Shown: piece by piece, positions 53,501-62,885 of the stretch | Layout: each line of letters starts with the position of its first letter | How positions within the stretch are numbered: position 1 is the first letter of the stretch | Assembly (NCBI GenBank): GCA_964019425.1 | Contig: OZ025808.1 | Coordinates: 682,001 to 746,000, forward strand | DNA: 64,000 nt | Direction of reading: 5' to 3' | DNA from: Flectonema sp. DT1601 | Taxonomy: Eukaryota > Euglenozoa > Diplonemea > Diplonemida > Diplonemidae | Translations under genes and position numbers: made by a program | The notes under the pieces: generated by a model | Database searches by the model: none | The model's input: the letters and a program-made list of their open reading frames with translations, nothing else | Told to the model about the DNA's origin: nothing

Positions 53501-54124
53501 GTTTTGATTATTTCCAACAGTGTAACGAACATCAGGTTGATTTTGAATCGCAGGCGGTAAGTGAATGTGAAGTGACGGTGATCCTGGTTGAGGCGACAAA
53601 CTAGGATACGGCTGAGCTCCACCTGTTGGAATCAACTGACCAGAAGGAATACCCGGAAATGTGATAGGTGGGAGAGAATGACGATTTGAATGAATATTTC
53701 TATAAACAGGAGGAGGTACCTCAGCATACAACTGATCATCTACATCATCAAGAAGTTGACGAGTTTTCTGTGCGACTGTATTATGATAACGACGTCTAGT
53801 CGTACCAGGTACTCCTTCACGACTTTGAATCAATGCAGCAGTTCCTTTTACAATCGCCTGCCTACCGAGTAGTCTTTCCGAATGATATTTTGACATGTCT
53901 CTTTGAGCTGCTGCTCCATTGACGTCACCTTCAGACAGTAATCTTTCTACCGCTTCATTTGATCTTTTATAGTCTTGACTTGCTCCCCTTTCTCCTACTC
54001 TTGCTTCGACTAGTCTCTTCTTCCAATCCTTTTCACCATTTCTCTCAGTCCTCCTGCCATACTTTTTCTCAAGAGCCGATACATTTTCTAAAGCTGCCTG
54101 CACGTCGTCCGGATCGACGTACAT
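47579..54124 (-). CDS. Long coiled coil plus 16 SH3-like NGxxG repeats
   Basis: Exons 47831-54124 and 47579-47758, 2157 residues. The 72-nt intron 47759-47830 (GTTTGT to AAACAG) sits between the last two repeats; its removal restores their spacing. Residues 1-~140 are helical; ~220-480 are Ser/Arg-rich; ~495-850 are a highly charged single helix (EEADRLAKEE and relatives). From ~861 to the end come about 16 repeats of about 55-60 residues of the form VGSTVEVHSL..LNGLKGKV, then ..H......C.LVTFPDG and LLKPANARLV. Such NGxxG/KOW-like units occur in protist and algal proteins and look like small SH3-type barrels. Pro/Lys/Asp spacers with KKPEQD repeats separate early ones. A large scaffold or cytoskeletal linker is likely; the ligand of the barrels is unknown. 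Confidence 0.9.
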   Translation of the reverse strand: MYVDPDDVQAALENVSALEKKYGRRTERNGEKDWKKRLVEARVGERGASQDYKRSNEAVERLLSEGDVNGAAAQRDMSKYHSERLLGRQAIVKGTAALIQSREGVPGTTRRRYHNTVAQKTRQLLDDVDDQLYAEVPPPVYRNIHSNRHSLPPITFPGIPSGQLIPTGGAQPYPSLSPQPGSPSLHIHLPPAIQNQPDVRYTVGNNQNGSLVVDVTGFGNRVDHRDDSMSMTSSVSRHYKRRHRRSIKTPSRDRRYSNSYRSGSVSQSDSETVSKRSPSVGSSAVTRSTRRGSHKSVSAKREDDNHPPPPPSSRRSKEESIHPPPSRSRRSSYQTSVSNRSESTTASRPPKLPSRKSSRRSSVAKSSASSRPKASGGSNSDLLKLGGNTGDNNDIMNSGSNTPLQQPSVKSSKRHSSAGSEVSSRPSKSIASRTESKLTSKSISRKSSRRDSRSQQISSSSSSSSGSTQTKHSVSSKSHKSDKAGREEAALEAERVVQQAESDRLAKEEADRLAKEEADRLTKEEADRLAEEKADRLAKEEADRLAKEEADRLAKEEADRLAEEKADRLAKEEAERQNAEEERLAKEEADRQARDEAERVAKEEAERKAAEAEAEVRAREEAERLAKEEAAKASEKERAEAERKLAEAEAERKAAEAEAKRLAEEEAERQATEEAERKAEAERLAKEEAERQAKEQERKAEAERLAKEEADRKAKEEAEREAEKKAQEEADRKAKEESERKAREEADRKAAATKAAEEAAMKAKEEADKKAREEEARQLKAKEEQERLAKEEEEKQAQEKAAKEEEQRAKEKADKKYKEEEEKRLAKEKADKKAKEEEERQAKEDEAKKIAEKKAQEDTSVLAPVGALVELHSYKNQPENNGRRGRVFDHKVATDKSLCLAIKFDDGTKKLVKPMNAKIIEEQEQEQEQKQDEEQKQNSVSPDSSSNLLPRGSHVELHSFTNQPAFNGRLGTVFGYKKAPDGAECLVVELDGGKKVLAKPKNVKLAPGKPLGGIIMPPPPDVEESLKPSTAPQEKTQSESEPSKKKQPDSDGVVIKPPVPPLPPSPIPSKLSNPQNDKTPPAPQPEQVGNKDVKKPAQDVKKNEREDLEKKPEEPKKDIKKPEQENKKPEQDTKKPEKDVKKPEQDDKNEPDLKVGMKVEIHSFVNPEERKMNGRQGEITELKNKDGETNYVIKIHESDDKLTVKKGNLLVVHSFSPTRGACHPVGSTIEIHSLQRLKDLNGTKGKVIGHKIASNGLECMITELPDGSKHLIKPNNGILVIDKGTCHPIGSTIKLRHMADESLNGKNGKVTKLVKGNFNLDAMEILTKEGKTVIAYPENTILISHPTAPSPATSPKPQAKNSSSFPIGSTIEIHSLVKMQELNGKKATVTAHKQLKDGTQALEVTFPDGKKQLMKTSNAKIVATGAASSPASPAPVNNTAEFPIGSNIVLHSLVKVPELNGKHAKVTAHKKLSDGTQGLEATFPDGKKQYLKPANAKLVQVAPSTPQAKPPNDNFEIGTSVVLHSLKKKSQLNGMKGTVVAYKEDTDGTDSMVVKMEKGNAQLVKRKYAKKIDPSAASPSPSKVSKKGDHQFPVGARVVLKDFENKKQFNGKSGKVVAHKQVDGEISMAVVCDSGENLLVKNKNLRLEGSKSEPPPQSQPQPQPPPQSQPQPPPQSPKPDDQQSQFPIGSSVETINFPIPSLNGKRGVVMEHKKTVDSKSAILVKFDNDEKLLQSENLKRYFEPCHPVGSTVEVHSLKKQVTLNGLKGKVTSHRTEKGGTPCMLVTFPDGNKQLLKPANARLVVAGSEPSQAAPTPSPQKPTEGENKNDNQTTEKDTSKVDKFPVGSNIEIQGLKKATHMNGKTGTVVSHKEKGNETCLVVKMDDGSQQLLKPENANITRGSAIEPGSSAVIHSHSPELDGKTVSVVKCTGDNATVTIDGKEMEMSCTSHLHVVSSPVRKRKFVTGDKVKVRGAKVKDRVGTVTTLNKDGKYVVEFENGKKETHAPEKLMKDQPPREYKPPPEECHPFGTKVIVQGLTGAKDLNGKPAIVIGYNKDVTSGVQGMVVQFEDGQQRLFLMKNVTLPKEAKRRGQCGAPPGVCIFLNNFFSYPYFINNNEQTTKQCYPIGQRVKVTGLVTQADLNNKIVMVVDYKELGGTWCMQVDTDGKGNIMYLKPKNTTML

Positions 54125-55710
54125 TTAGGTCCATTTCTTTATTGAGTTGTTTTCATATTGTTATATGGACTTGTGAGAAAAGAAAAGTAACAACAACAAC
54201 AACAAACATGTTCATAGATGTTCGGTCTCTTCTACAACTCTGCTCTGCTCTACACTGAAAGATTCTCGTTTACCTGATTATAACAAAATAGAAATAGTTT
54301 TCTGAAAGGAAAAAAGAAAACTGCTGCTTTTTTTCGTATCTGCTGCCGTCATTTCACTTAGTTGTTATAAATGCTGGCGCACTCACAAAGACTGATCCTG
54401 ACTGGCGTGAATTTCTGAACTCCAGGAGGCAGGTTACGGCTGGGACAAGATCCGAAGGGACTCCTAAAGTAGTCCTGAAATTCACAAAGAAATTTCGCGC
54501 ACCGTGGTGGAAAAAAAGAAGATTTTAACGGAAATTTAAGAAAAAAGAAAAACAAGGGGGAAAGGGAAAAAAAAAAAAAAAAACAATGTAAGCTAGTAAA
54601 AAGAGAGGAAGGCTCATCAACCGTATTTTAAGCGTGAAGAAGATAAAAAACGCTGTTAGTAATAATTAAAAAAAAAAAAAGGTAAACGTATCCTCTGCAC
54701 GGAGCGCCTTACTACATAAAGAACAACCTTGATTCTCTAGTAGTGAAGATAAAAAGTAATCTAAGTGGAGGAGTACACAGCTAACCATCTCAAGGGCGAA
54801 GTCCCCAGAGATCGTGTGCAGCACCTGTTCGGTAGATTCCTGTCACCCATTAACGAGAGAGGGTAGTTTTATTATAGCTTTACAATAAGAACTAAACTAC
54901 TAATATGCTCGTGGTTCTCCTCTTCTCCTAAATAAGAGACTGGAGATTGTGCTGTTAAAGAAAGCAATTTATCGAAACCTTGCTGAGTCGTGGCGTTCAC
55001 TACTCTCTTAATGGTTCAAAATGCCTTTGTCGGCAAATGCTTGTTGATACAATAATAAATAAAATAAAAAAAGTAAGATTGACGATGAATGGCGAAAAAT
55101 ATGGGGAAGATCACGAATAATCTTTTTAATAATTTTTTATTTTTTTTACTTAAAAAAAACAGAAACAAGTTGGACAAATCGAAGGTAATTTTCAGAGAGG
55201 AAGTGTACTATCAAGACACCGTGCGAAAATAATATCAAATATATTGCCTGCCTCTACAGGAGTGAAAAGAGTTCCAAAGATTGCAAACCTTCTCCTCCTA
55301 CCCATTTTTTTTTTTTAAAAAAATAAACTATTGCGTTTTTTTTTTGTTTTCTGTTCTTCTTTTTTTTTTTTTTTTTTTTTTTGTTATCTCATCACCACTT
55401 GGGAAGCGTAATGACGTAATTTCGTGGTGGTAAATAAAGCAAAAGAAGAACAAGGATGGCTGAGGGTGGATTTATTCCATGCCCTTTTCGATTCAGAATA
55501 ATAAAGAAAGCAAATGAGAAAGGGGGAAAAAAAAAAAGGGGGGAAGCAACAAAATGAGAGAAAGAGGAAGGCGGGAAATAATAAGGTAAAAGAAAACAAG
55601 TCAAATTGAAAAAAAAAAGAAAAAAAAAAAGAAAAACTGGTCCAGAAAATGTTGCATAACTAAACTCCTCAGGGAGGCGAATATTTACATTTTTGCAACA
55701 CTGCTGGGTT

Positions 55711-55743
<33 letters not shown>

Positions 55744-55837
55744 CCCTCAAATTTAAACTTGTTTCTCCCCCTCACCTTTCGACCCACCCATTATTTACAA
55801 AATGTGAAGCTTAGGAAGCTTAGGAAGCTTAGGAAGC
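54125..55837. other. Long intergenic region
   Basis: About 1.7 kb, AT-rich, with T22 near 55361 and T32 near 55712. No supported exon. The last part overlaps the 9-bp repeat containing the WW gene stop codons. Confidence 0.55.
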
Positions 55838-55848
55838 TTAGGAAGCTT
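55807..55848 (-). repeat. 9-bp tandem repeat that multiplies a stop codon
   Basis: AAGCTTAGG is repeated four times, followed by a partial unit. On the coding strand each unit reads GCT TCC TAA, so the WW gene ends with four in-frame TAA codons at 9-nt spacing (tta at 55811, 55820, 55829 and 55838). Confidence 0.9.
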
Positions 55849-56302
55849 GTACGGAGTCGGCCGCAGCAGAGACCGCTGGTACTGAAACAGATACTTCTGG
55901 TGCAGCGATTTTGTCAGCAGGGATTGCGGCAGCTGGAACTTCACCCTCACCCCATTTCTGTTGATTAATGTCATAGAGTCTGGTTAAGAAACTCTGACAG
56001 TCATAACCATCATTCGCAACAGTTTCTACACCAACAGGATACTTACCATCGTATTGCATCTTCTGTACGAATGGAGAACATTTTTCAAAATTCTGCTCAG
56101 GCAGAGCATCAGATGGTCTTGTCCAAGTTCTCTTACCTGTTTCAGCATTGACGTAGAACTTCTTTCCGTCTGGTCTCTCGTGCTCAACCCAACCGTTTCC
56201 AATCTTCATTTCACTTCTTCCATCTTTCCCCATATCACATGTGAGACCAACACCAGTAGCCATCTGGTTCATGTAGCTAGCCATGAGAAGTTCTCTGAAC
56301 AT
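55838..56302 (-). CDS. Small WW-domain protein
   Basis: 154 residues, single exon. Residues ~37-64 (GWVEHERPDGKKFYVNAETG, then TWTRP) are a WW domain: first Trp, Tyr in FYVN and second Trp then Pro all present, so it can bind proline-rich peptides. Residues ~70-120 hold FVQKMQYDGKYPVGVETVAN and a Tyr/Trp-rich part; the tail is Ala/Val/Pro-rich and low-complexity. Its neighbour at 56644 carries a PPPPPRPPP run that could be a ligand, which is inference only. The stop is multiplied by a 9-bp repeat. Confidence 0.82.
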   Translation of the reverse strand: MFRELLMASYMNQMATGVGLTCDMGKDGRSEMKIGNGWVEHERPDGKKFYVNAETGKRTWTRPSDALPEQNFEKCSPFVQKMQYDGKYPVGVETVANDGYDCQSFLTRLYDINQQKWGEGEVPAAAIPADKIAAPEVSVSVPAVSAAADSVQAS

Positions 56303-56643
56303 CTTTTTGAAGTTTTTGAGTTTTTTTTTTTTGAAAACTAAAAATCTGGAAATATAAGTAACAGCATGATTAGTTTCAGATACAGTGACTAAGGGTGATG
56401 GCGCAACTTACGAAACCCCGCGGGGGGGAAGAGAAAAAAACGAAAAATAATTTCCATGAATGTCCATTTTATCACCTAATCTTTTTAAAAGGAAAAAAGG
56501 ATTTTAAAAAAAAAAACATCATCGAAATTAGAAAAGTCTATCAACAGAATAAAAAAACCTTATCTAAAACAAATAAAAAAAAAAGAGAACTGTCACAGCC
56601 ACAATACAATAAAAAACATAAAATAAAAAAGTCACAAACAGAA
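56303..56643. other. Intergenic spacer
   Basis: About 340 bp, A-rich on the + strand, with T12 just before the WW gene ATG. No gene seen. Confidence 0.5.
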
Positions 56644-58963
56644 CTAACCTTGCACGACTGCTACGAAATTCTCATCAGGAATTAGTGATAGCCGCCTTAA
56701 TGACTTTGACGAGGTAAATTGAGAAGCGGACATTGTTGATGATGAAGCCCTGGAGAACGCACTGCCATTTCGAGAAACTTCATCCTGCACTGGAAGAGGT
56801 TCGTTTAAGGGTGTTTCAATTTTTGTTAGAATCGGAGTCTTCGGTTTTTTCTCAATAACAATCGGCTTTGGAATAACAATATGCCGACAAGGAGGAGGAC
56901 GGGGAGGAGGAGGAGGATTAGCTTTCTTAACATCAGCAAGCCACTCCTTGACTATCTTTCTCTTTACAGAACTTTTCTTTCTGGGATCTCCAGTCGCTCC
57001 TTTCGATCGCGCAATTCCAGCCAACCAACGATGAATTAAATCACACTCAATAGAGAGGTGTAGTTTGTAACGTTCAAGATGAGCGAAAATTTCACCACTT
57101 TCAAGTACCTTAGAAAGCTCTTTAAGTCTCGTAATCTCACTACTAATGTCTGGTGACATTGTTAAGAGTTCTGTTAAATAAGTTTCAAATGGATGGTTTC
57201 GGATTGCTGATGTCTTTCCCCAAAGACGACGCTCACCATGACCATGTCGACAAGCTCTATCAGATGAATGATTCGATGATGGTGATGAGATTACTTCATA
57301 TTGAGTTGTTATACTTTTTAAATATTCCGCTATCACATCCTTCCTAATAATGTCGGAATACGTCGCTCTTTGTAAAGCCAATAAAGTCCTTTGTTCAGTA
57401 GCATTGTCGTTTCCCACACCAACAGCTTTCACATTTGCTTTGTGTGGTAAGTGTGGAGGGGCGCGTATTAATTCACTTTCAATTTCTTTTGATGCTGCCA
57501 AGAGCGGTTTGTTTGTTTTTTTTCTCATTCTTTTCTTTCGACGAAGGGGATTGCCACACTCAACGCAGAATGAGAATCGTTCGGCTATCCAGCTTCCACA
57601 TTTTCCGCATTTCCCGAGACGTTTTGTTTTTCCAGCGATCACCGCAGGCTCGACTAATGAGAATTGCATAAGCGTCGACGAATTGCGAGCGATTTCGTTA
57701 GTCGATGATATGGGTACGCCATTTAAGTGAGTTATCTCCCAACCGATGTACTTCTCAAGTCCTGCCTCAGCAGAACACGAATGCGGTTCAACTTTTGACA
57801 ACACCATTCCACCTGAAACTTTGATCCCTAAAGGCTCACCAGAATTTCTGATTACATTCACTCGTTTAGAAGCAGACTCATTGACAGCTTGCATACGAGA
57901 ATTGAAGTCCAGGTCTTGCCAATGGACACCTCTAGGAAGGGATTTCTGCGCCTTTCGACGAAGGCCGTATGGGACGGAAAGGAACTTTTTGGCCGCATCA
58001 TCAGCGCTGCTGTGTTCTTGATCTTGATCACCAGAATTACTTGATACGTTTGTCGGGTCTAAACTAATATCTATTTGTGTATCACGATCATCATCGTCTC
58101 GTAAGTTTTGATTGCTGGCTGCCTCAGCTGAAGAGTCTTCAGCTGCTTCCATGAGAGTTTCTGCTTCTGGGGGTTCCAGTGCGAGGTATTTAATTTTCGT
58201 AATCTCATCTCTGACCCTTTCTCTTCGTTGTTTAATTTGAAGAATCTTCTCGTTAATCGTCTTCTCATATTCCTCGTCGATTACTAGTTTCTGTACTGCT
58301 GTTTCCTCAACTACGGGTGCTACTGTTGTTGAATGTTCCTGTGTTACGCTTGGACGTCTTTCGTCTAAAAAATCACGAGTTTCAATCCGTCTTTTACCGG
58401 CTTCTAAGAAGTCTGCAGCGCTTACTACAATTCCTCTCATGTCACCGAAATTAGTTTCCGGATCCGCATTCTCGACAGCTAAGGAGGTCAAACCTGTTGA
58501 TATACGTATGTTGTTTACATGTCCTGTGACTTCTTGAGGAGTTGCCTGAGTCGGGTTGTCTTCAGTTGGTTTCTGTTATTGTTTTTTATTGATACTAAAG
58601 ACTTAAACATTAGTATACTTTAATCATGAATAACAAAGATATATATCATACAAGTTCTATTTTCAAGGGTTGTTCGGGAAATTCTGCTCCAAAAACGACC
58701 GTCATGTGTTTTTGTTTTGGTTTGGAATAGATGGATAGATTCTTTATTTTATTTATTTCCAAAACCCTTTTTATAGTTCCATCCCTCGCAGCTACCAAAA
58801 TAGTTCCTTGAGATCCAGCAGAAGGGGATAAAATCAACAACACTCTCTTTACTGTCGAGTTGCCTGACGTGACCCTCAACACATAACGGCAAAATCGAAC
58901 ACGTGGCACAGTTTCAGGAGGAATATAAGTCTTAAAGGTACCAGGGATGATTGCATTACTCAT
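56644..58963 (-). CDS. PH-like / PDZ-like / zinc-ribbon protein
   Basis: Exons 58652-58963 and 56644-58572, 746 residues. The 79-nt intron 58573-58651 (GTATGA to TAACAG) joins two frames that are each open across the junction, so they are one gene. I take the ATG at 58963 (MSNAIIPG). Residues 1-104 are beta-rich with a PH-like order (FCRYVLRVTSGN, ILVAARDGTIKRVLEINKI, HMTVVFGAEF). Residues ~341-415 resemble PDZ (GEPLGIKVSGGMVLSKVEPH, then GWEITHLNGVPIS). Next, KCGKCGSW...CVECGNPL at ~421-445 is a C-x2-C/C-x2-C zinc ribbon, then a basic KKRMRKK. A helical part and a PPPPPRPPP run (~655) follow. Likely a membrane-lipid and peptide-binding adaptor. Confidence 0.85.
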
Positions 58964-60138
58964 CGTCTCTCTAACTCTCACTAAAGTCAGCTACCTGACA
59001 TTTCTTCTTTGTATGTTATGCTTTGAATAGAGTAGATTTCGGTAACAGACTGAAGCAAGAAATCGAAGAGGTAGCCGCCCAGCCAAGTTATTTTACTCCT
59101 GGCTTAGAATACCAGCGTTAATGTGCAAACCGTGTCCTGTCTTATAAAAAAAAAATAATAATAATAAAATCAATACATACTAACGACAAATAGATTTGGG
59201 GAGGAAGTTAAATATGTAATTGCGAGGTGGTTGGTAGTGTGATGTTTTTTTTTTTTTTTTTGTTTCTTTTTTTTTTTTCCTACAACTTTCACTTCCCTTC
59301 TAAAATCGTTGAATAGAAAAAAGACAATAGTTAGTTAGTTTAGCGAGTCCAACATACAATTGAGTACTGGTTAGATAGACAAGACAGGGTGAAACGGTTA
59401 ACCACCTGTGAGTCCCCAATCTTGACCGGTACAATAGTTCGCGTAGAATTTGAAGGTAAACAAACACCCAATTTTCCTTTTTTTTTTTTTTTTTTTTTTT
59501 TCTTTATGTCTTGTGCAACTGTGGAAAATGTCAAGTTTTTTTTTAAAAAAAAAAAAAAACTTTTCGTTCGAATTAAAGTACTCTGATCTCTTCCGATGAC
59601 AATAAGAGCAAAATCATTTACGTTCCGATTTTTTATCACACATAAAAAGAACTGTGCTTTCTACGATCGAGAAAGGGGGGAAAAAGAAAAAAAAAAATGG
59701 GGAAAAGGTAAGTGGTGTGTACGATTAGTGGTTTAAATTAGCGGGAGAGAGAGAAACATAAAATGCTTTTTTTTTTTTTTTTTTTTTTTAAAGTTAGGAA
59801 GTCCAAAACGATGACTTCAGGGCCCTGTTGGACTCAATCACGGAGATTGTGTTGTTAAAGCTTAGGCCAGAATGATCCGTTCACAGCAGTCCGCCTTGTC
59901 CAGAAATTAAGGTTGAAAACAAATAAAATGAGGTTTTAGATTTTTAGATTAGCAAAAAAAAAAGAAAAAAAACGAGAAAAAAAAATTAAATCAAAAAATA
60001 ATTTCCTCTCGGCGATTATTTCTTATTTTCCCAGCAAACACGCTTTTGAGAAGGACAAACTTTTTTTTTTTACTTCGAGGCAAAAATAAGAATAACACCC
60101 GTCCGCAAGGTATCGACTTTAGAAAATATCAAAATCGT

Positions 60139-60172
<34 letters not shown>

Positions 60173-60321
60173 CTTTTTTTAGAAACTTATTTATTAGAAA
60201 GAGAGGTAGAAACAAAGAGAGAGAAGGTCATAGGTTGAGTTTAAAAAAAAAAAAAGAAATGTAATCCTAAGACATAGATATAAAGTAATTACTGTTTTCT
60301 GATAAGGAAAACTAATTATAA
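58964..60321. other. Intergenic region dominated by homopolymers
   Basis: About 1.36 kb with T18 near 59246, T26 near 59480, T23 near 59767 and T27 near 60141, plus A runs. No gene supported. Confidence 0.6.
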
Positions 60322-61230
60322 TTAAAACTGTGAATTAAAGGAACCATCAAATGGGAATGGACAATCACCATTGCGGTAACAGCTGCCTGCTCCAAGAATG
60401 TGAGGTCCTGGAACACGACTACACCAAGGAGATCTCGCTGACCCTTCTATTCCAAAAACAACAGCGATTTCATCGAAATTGCTGTGGAGAGTTTCGGTCC
60501 ATGTCGCAGCATTCGCGTTCACGTGTTTGTGAAATCCAATTGTGTTTCTTTCTTTGTCAAACTTTGGAGAACACGAACCTGCATCCCATCCACCTTGTAA
60601 TAACTCAGAACGAAGACCTTGAGGGCGAGGACCAGTACACTCTGAACACACAAACAGAATGACCCAGAATTCACACTCTTCTCCCCGACAACATGTGAGC
60701 TCTAGATTTGATCCCGCAGCCAGAGGACGAGGAACATCATAAACATTTAATCCTTTAATACCAGATGGGAACTTGTAGTAATTAGTGTGCCCTAAATCAA
60801 TATTGTCATTCTGAATTGGACCCAACACATTCAAATGAATATTCTCCTCTGTTGGTGTGATGTAATGAACACCTGGATGACAACCATCTGGTCCGTGAGT
60901 AGTAATCTCAGTTTGTAAATAATAATGAAATATTTCACCATTCCAAATTTCATCAGCATGACATTTTATCACATATTTTGTTTCAGGTGTGAAGAGTACT
61001 CCGTCAGCGTCGTTAAACAGAGGTGGCATATTATACATAGAGTCAGTGAGAGCACCCGCAACATGAGCGTGAAAGAACGTATTCTGCGGATCATCTAACT
61101 GGGTAGGTTCATGAGCATAAGCAGCACACCAAATGTCTGTGTAATCATGTGCATGTGAGTCAATAATCTCAACCTGAACTTGAGCAACATTCGCAGTTAC
61201 TAAGATGTCAACAATAGCAGCGATTCCCAT
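60322..61230 (-). CDS. Conserved-looking Cys/His-rich protein, unrecognised
   Basis: 302 residues, single exon, ATG directly after an A23 run on the coding strand. The protein is globular and beta-rich with no low complexity. It has several His clusters (SHAHDYTDIWCAAYAHEP ~24-41, FFHAHVAGALTD ~51-62, HPGVHYITPTEENIHL ~118-133, FHKHVNANAATW ~232-243) and Cys (CCRGEECEFW, VCSEC, CSRVPG, CYRNGDC). The arrangement suggests metal or disulfide binding. There is no obvious signal peptide, though the first 20 residues are fairly hydrophobic. I cannot assign a family. Confidence 0.75.
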   Translation of the reverse strand: MGIAAIVDILVTANVAQVQVEIIDSHAHDYTDIWCAAYAHEPTQLDDPQNTFFHAHVAGALTDSMYNMPPLFNDADGVLFTPETKYVIKCHADEIWNGEIFHYYLQTEITTHGPDGCHPGVHYITPTEENIHLNVLGPIQNDNIDLGHTNYYKFPSGIKGLNVYDVPRPLAAGSNLELTCCRGEECEFWVILFVCSECTGPRPQGLRSELLQGGWDAGSCSPKFDKERNTIGFHKHVNANAATWTETLHSNFDEIAVVFGIEGSARSPWCSRVPGPHILGAGSCYRNGDCPFPFDGSFNSQF

Positions 61231-61726
61231 TTTTTTTTTTTTTTTTTTTTTTTAAAAGTTTATGAAAACTGAAAAATATCAAAGGATTCTTTTAAAAAAA
61301 AAAAAAAAAAAAAAACTATACGGTTACATCACCTTTACATAATAATCAATAGTACGTCTGAGTTAGTTTTTTAAACCAGCTGAACTGTTAGACTACTTGT
61401 ATTTTTTTTTTTTTTTCAAGCATCATTTCGAATAATCTTATCAAACGTAACAAACCAAAAAGAACAAAAATAATTTCCTTTTTTACGGATTCAAAGTGCC
61501 GACAGACACGGAAACCATTGTCTTAGAAACACGTAAGCGCGTTCAAGTCCGAATGACACCAATTAATAATTTATACCACATTTATTTTATTTGTAATTAC
61601 AAAAATTAAAAAAATTAAGAGGAGGTGTGAAGGGATGAAAAAAAAAAAAAGGGAACATTCCACTACCGTACTGTCTACCAAAGCAGTCATCTCTATAAAG
61701 TATATTCTATGATAGTCGTTAAGTAA
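61231..61726. other. Intergenic spacer
   Basis: About 500 bp with T22 at 61231-61253, A24 near 61293 and T15 near 61402. No gene seen. Confidence 0.55.
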
Positions 61727-62677
61727 TTAAAACGGATCGTCATCCTGAGTAGCTCCATCCTGGATTGGTTGTCGTCTTATTCTGAGAATTTTGGGAGTAA
61801 AAAAAAAATCAGACTCTCAGCCCACGATTAAGGAAAATAGTAATAATAATAATAATAAAATAATACAAACCGTAACTAAATCTTTGAATGGTTGAAAGTG
61901 AGTTTCGTAATGATGTGCAAGGTTATCGATGTGAATTCCTGGGGGAAGGTTGAGACTTGAAACTACTTCACGACGAACACCAGAGAGAGCCATTCCACTT
62001 ACAATAGCCATTTCCCAATCATTGTCGTGATCGTATTCATCTTCTGTTGAGACGGCATCAGCGTCTTCGAGGGAGTCGAGTTTTTTGAGTGCCTGAAGTA
62101 GATTGTGAATTTTAGAAATAGCTGGCCTGCTATCACCAGCATTTAGGACAAGGCACACTTCTCTTATCTTCGCACACCATTCCTTAGCAGTTGATCTAAC
62201 TCCTTTGTAGCATAAACCTTTATATTGAAATCTCCAATCTAATACTACTAGCATCTTCCAATCAAAATATTCTGACTTGCTTACCTTACCAAGTAGACGA
62301 TGTACTGTGACTGCTCCAGAGAACTCTTCTGCTAACCAGTACCAACATCCTTTCCAAAGTTCTTGGCGGTCTAGTTTTCGTCTGATGGTAGGGCTTGAAT
62401 TAAATAACTGAACAACATCAATTGGTCCAACGTATGGAAGAACTAACATCAAAACTTCTTTTGGAAGTAATTCGAAGTTTCTCTTTTGTTTTACACTTCG
62501 AGTGCTACCTCCAGCAGCAGTTTTTGAAGCGGAACTTTCACTCTCAGAATTCTCGTTATTTGCGATGCTTACAGCGACGGGTTTTTGGGTTCGTTTTTCC
62601 CATTTTCGTCTACGTTTTCGAACTATGACCTTACTTCCGCCATCCCAACTTCTTTCTGATACGGTCATTGTAATCAT
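61727..62677 (-). CDS. F-box protein, two exons
   Basis: Exons 61871-62677 and 61727-61813 give 297 residues. Residues ~67-120 (FELLPKEVLMLVLPYVGPID, then LFNSSPTIRRKL and LWKGCWYWLAEEF) fit an F-box, which binds Skp1 in SCF ubiquitin ligases. The N-terminus is basic (RKRRRKWEKR). The C-terminal part, with a YDHDNDWEMAI region, would recruit the substrate. The intron 61814-61870 (GTTTGT, 57 nt) is sure at its 5' end. Its 3' end is chosen at CTGAGAG because this opens the frame SDFFFTPKILRIRRQPIQ to the stop; CTCAG or CCAG sites nearby would give shorter tails. The ATG at 62668 is an alternative start. Confidence 0.8.
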
Positions 62678-62885
62678 TATTAACAATAACAACAACACTG
62701 TAATTAAGAAATAATATCAAAATCAGGACAAGACACAAAAAACTCAAAAACTAAAAATCAGCTTCGGTGGAATACAACTTCCTAGCTGATACATCGTTAT
62801 CGTTTATTATTGCTGAGGATCAAATTCCCATAGGATATGAATTACTCTCAGCTGTCTTTTAGTTGTTTAAAAGGGTGGTGTCGAT

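Noticed and set aside
54942-59860. 19-mer GGAGATTGTGNTGTTAAAG shared by 54942-54960 and 59842-59860
   Set aside because: One mismatch in 19 is about what chance gives over all pairs in 64 kb, and the flanks do not align.
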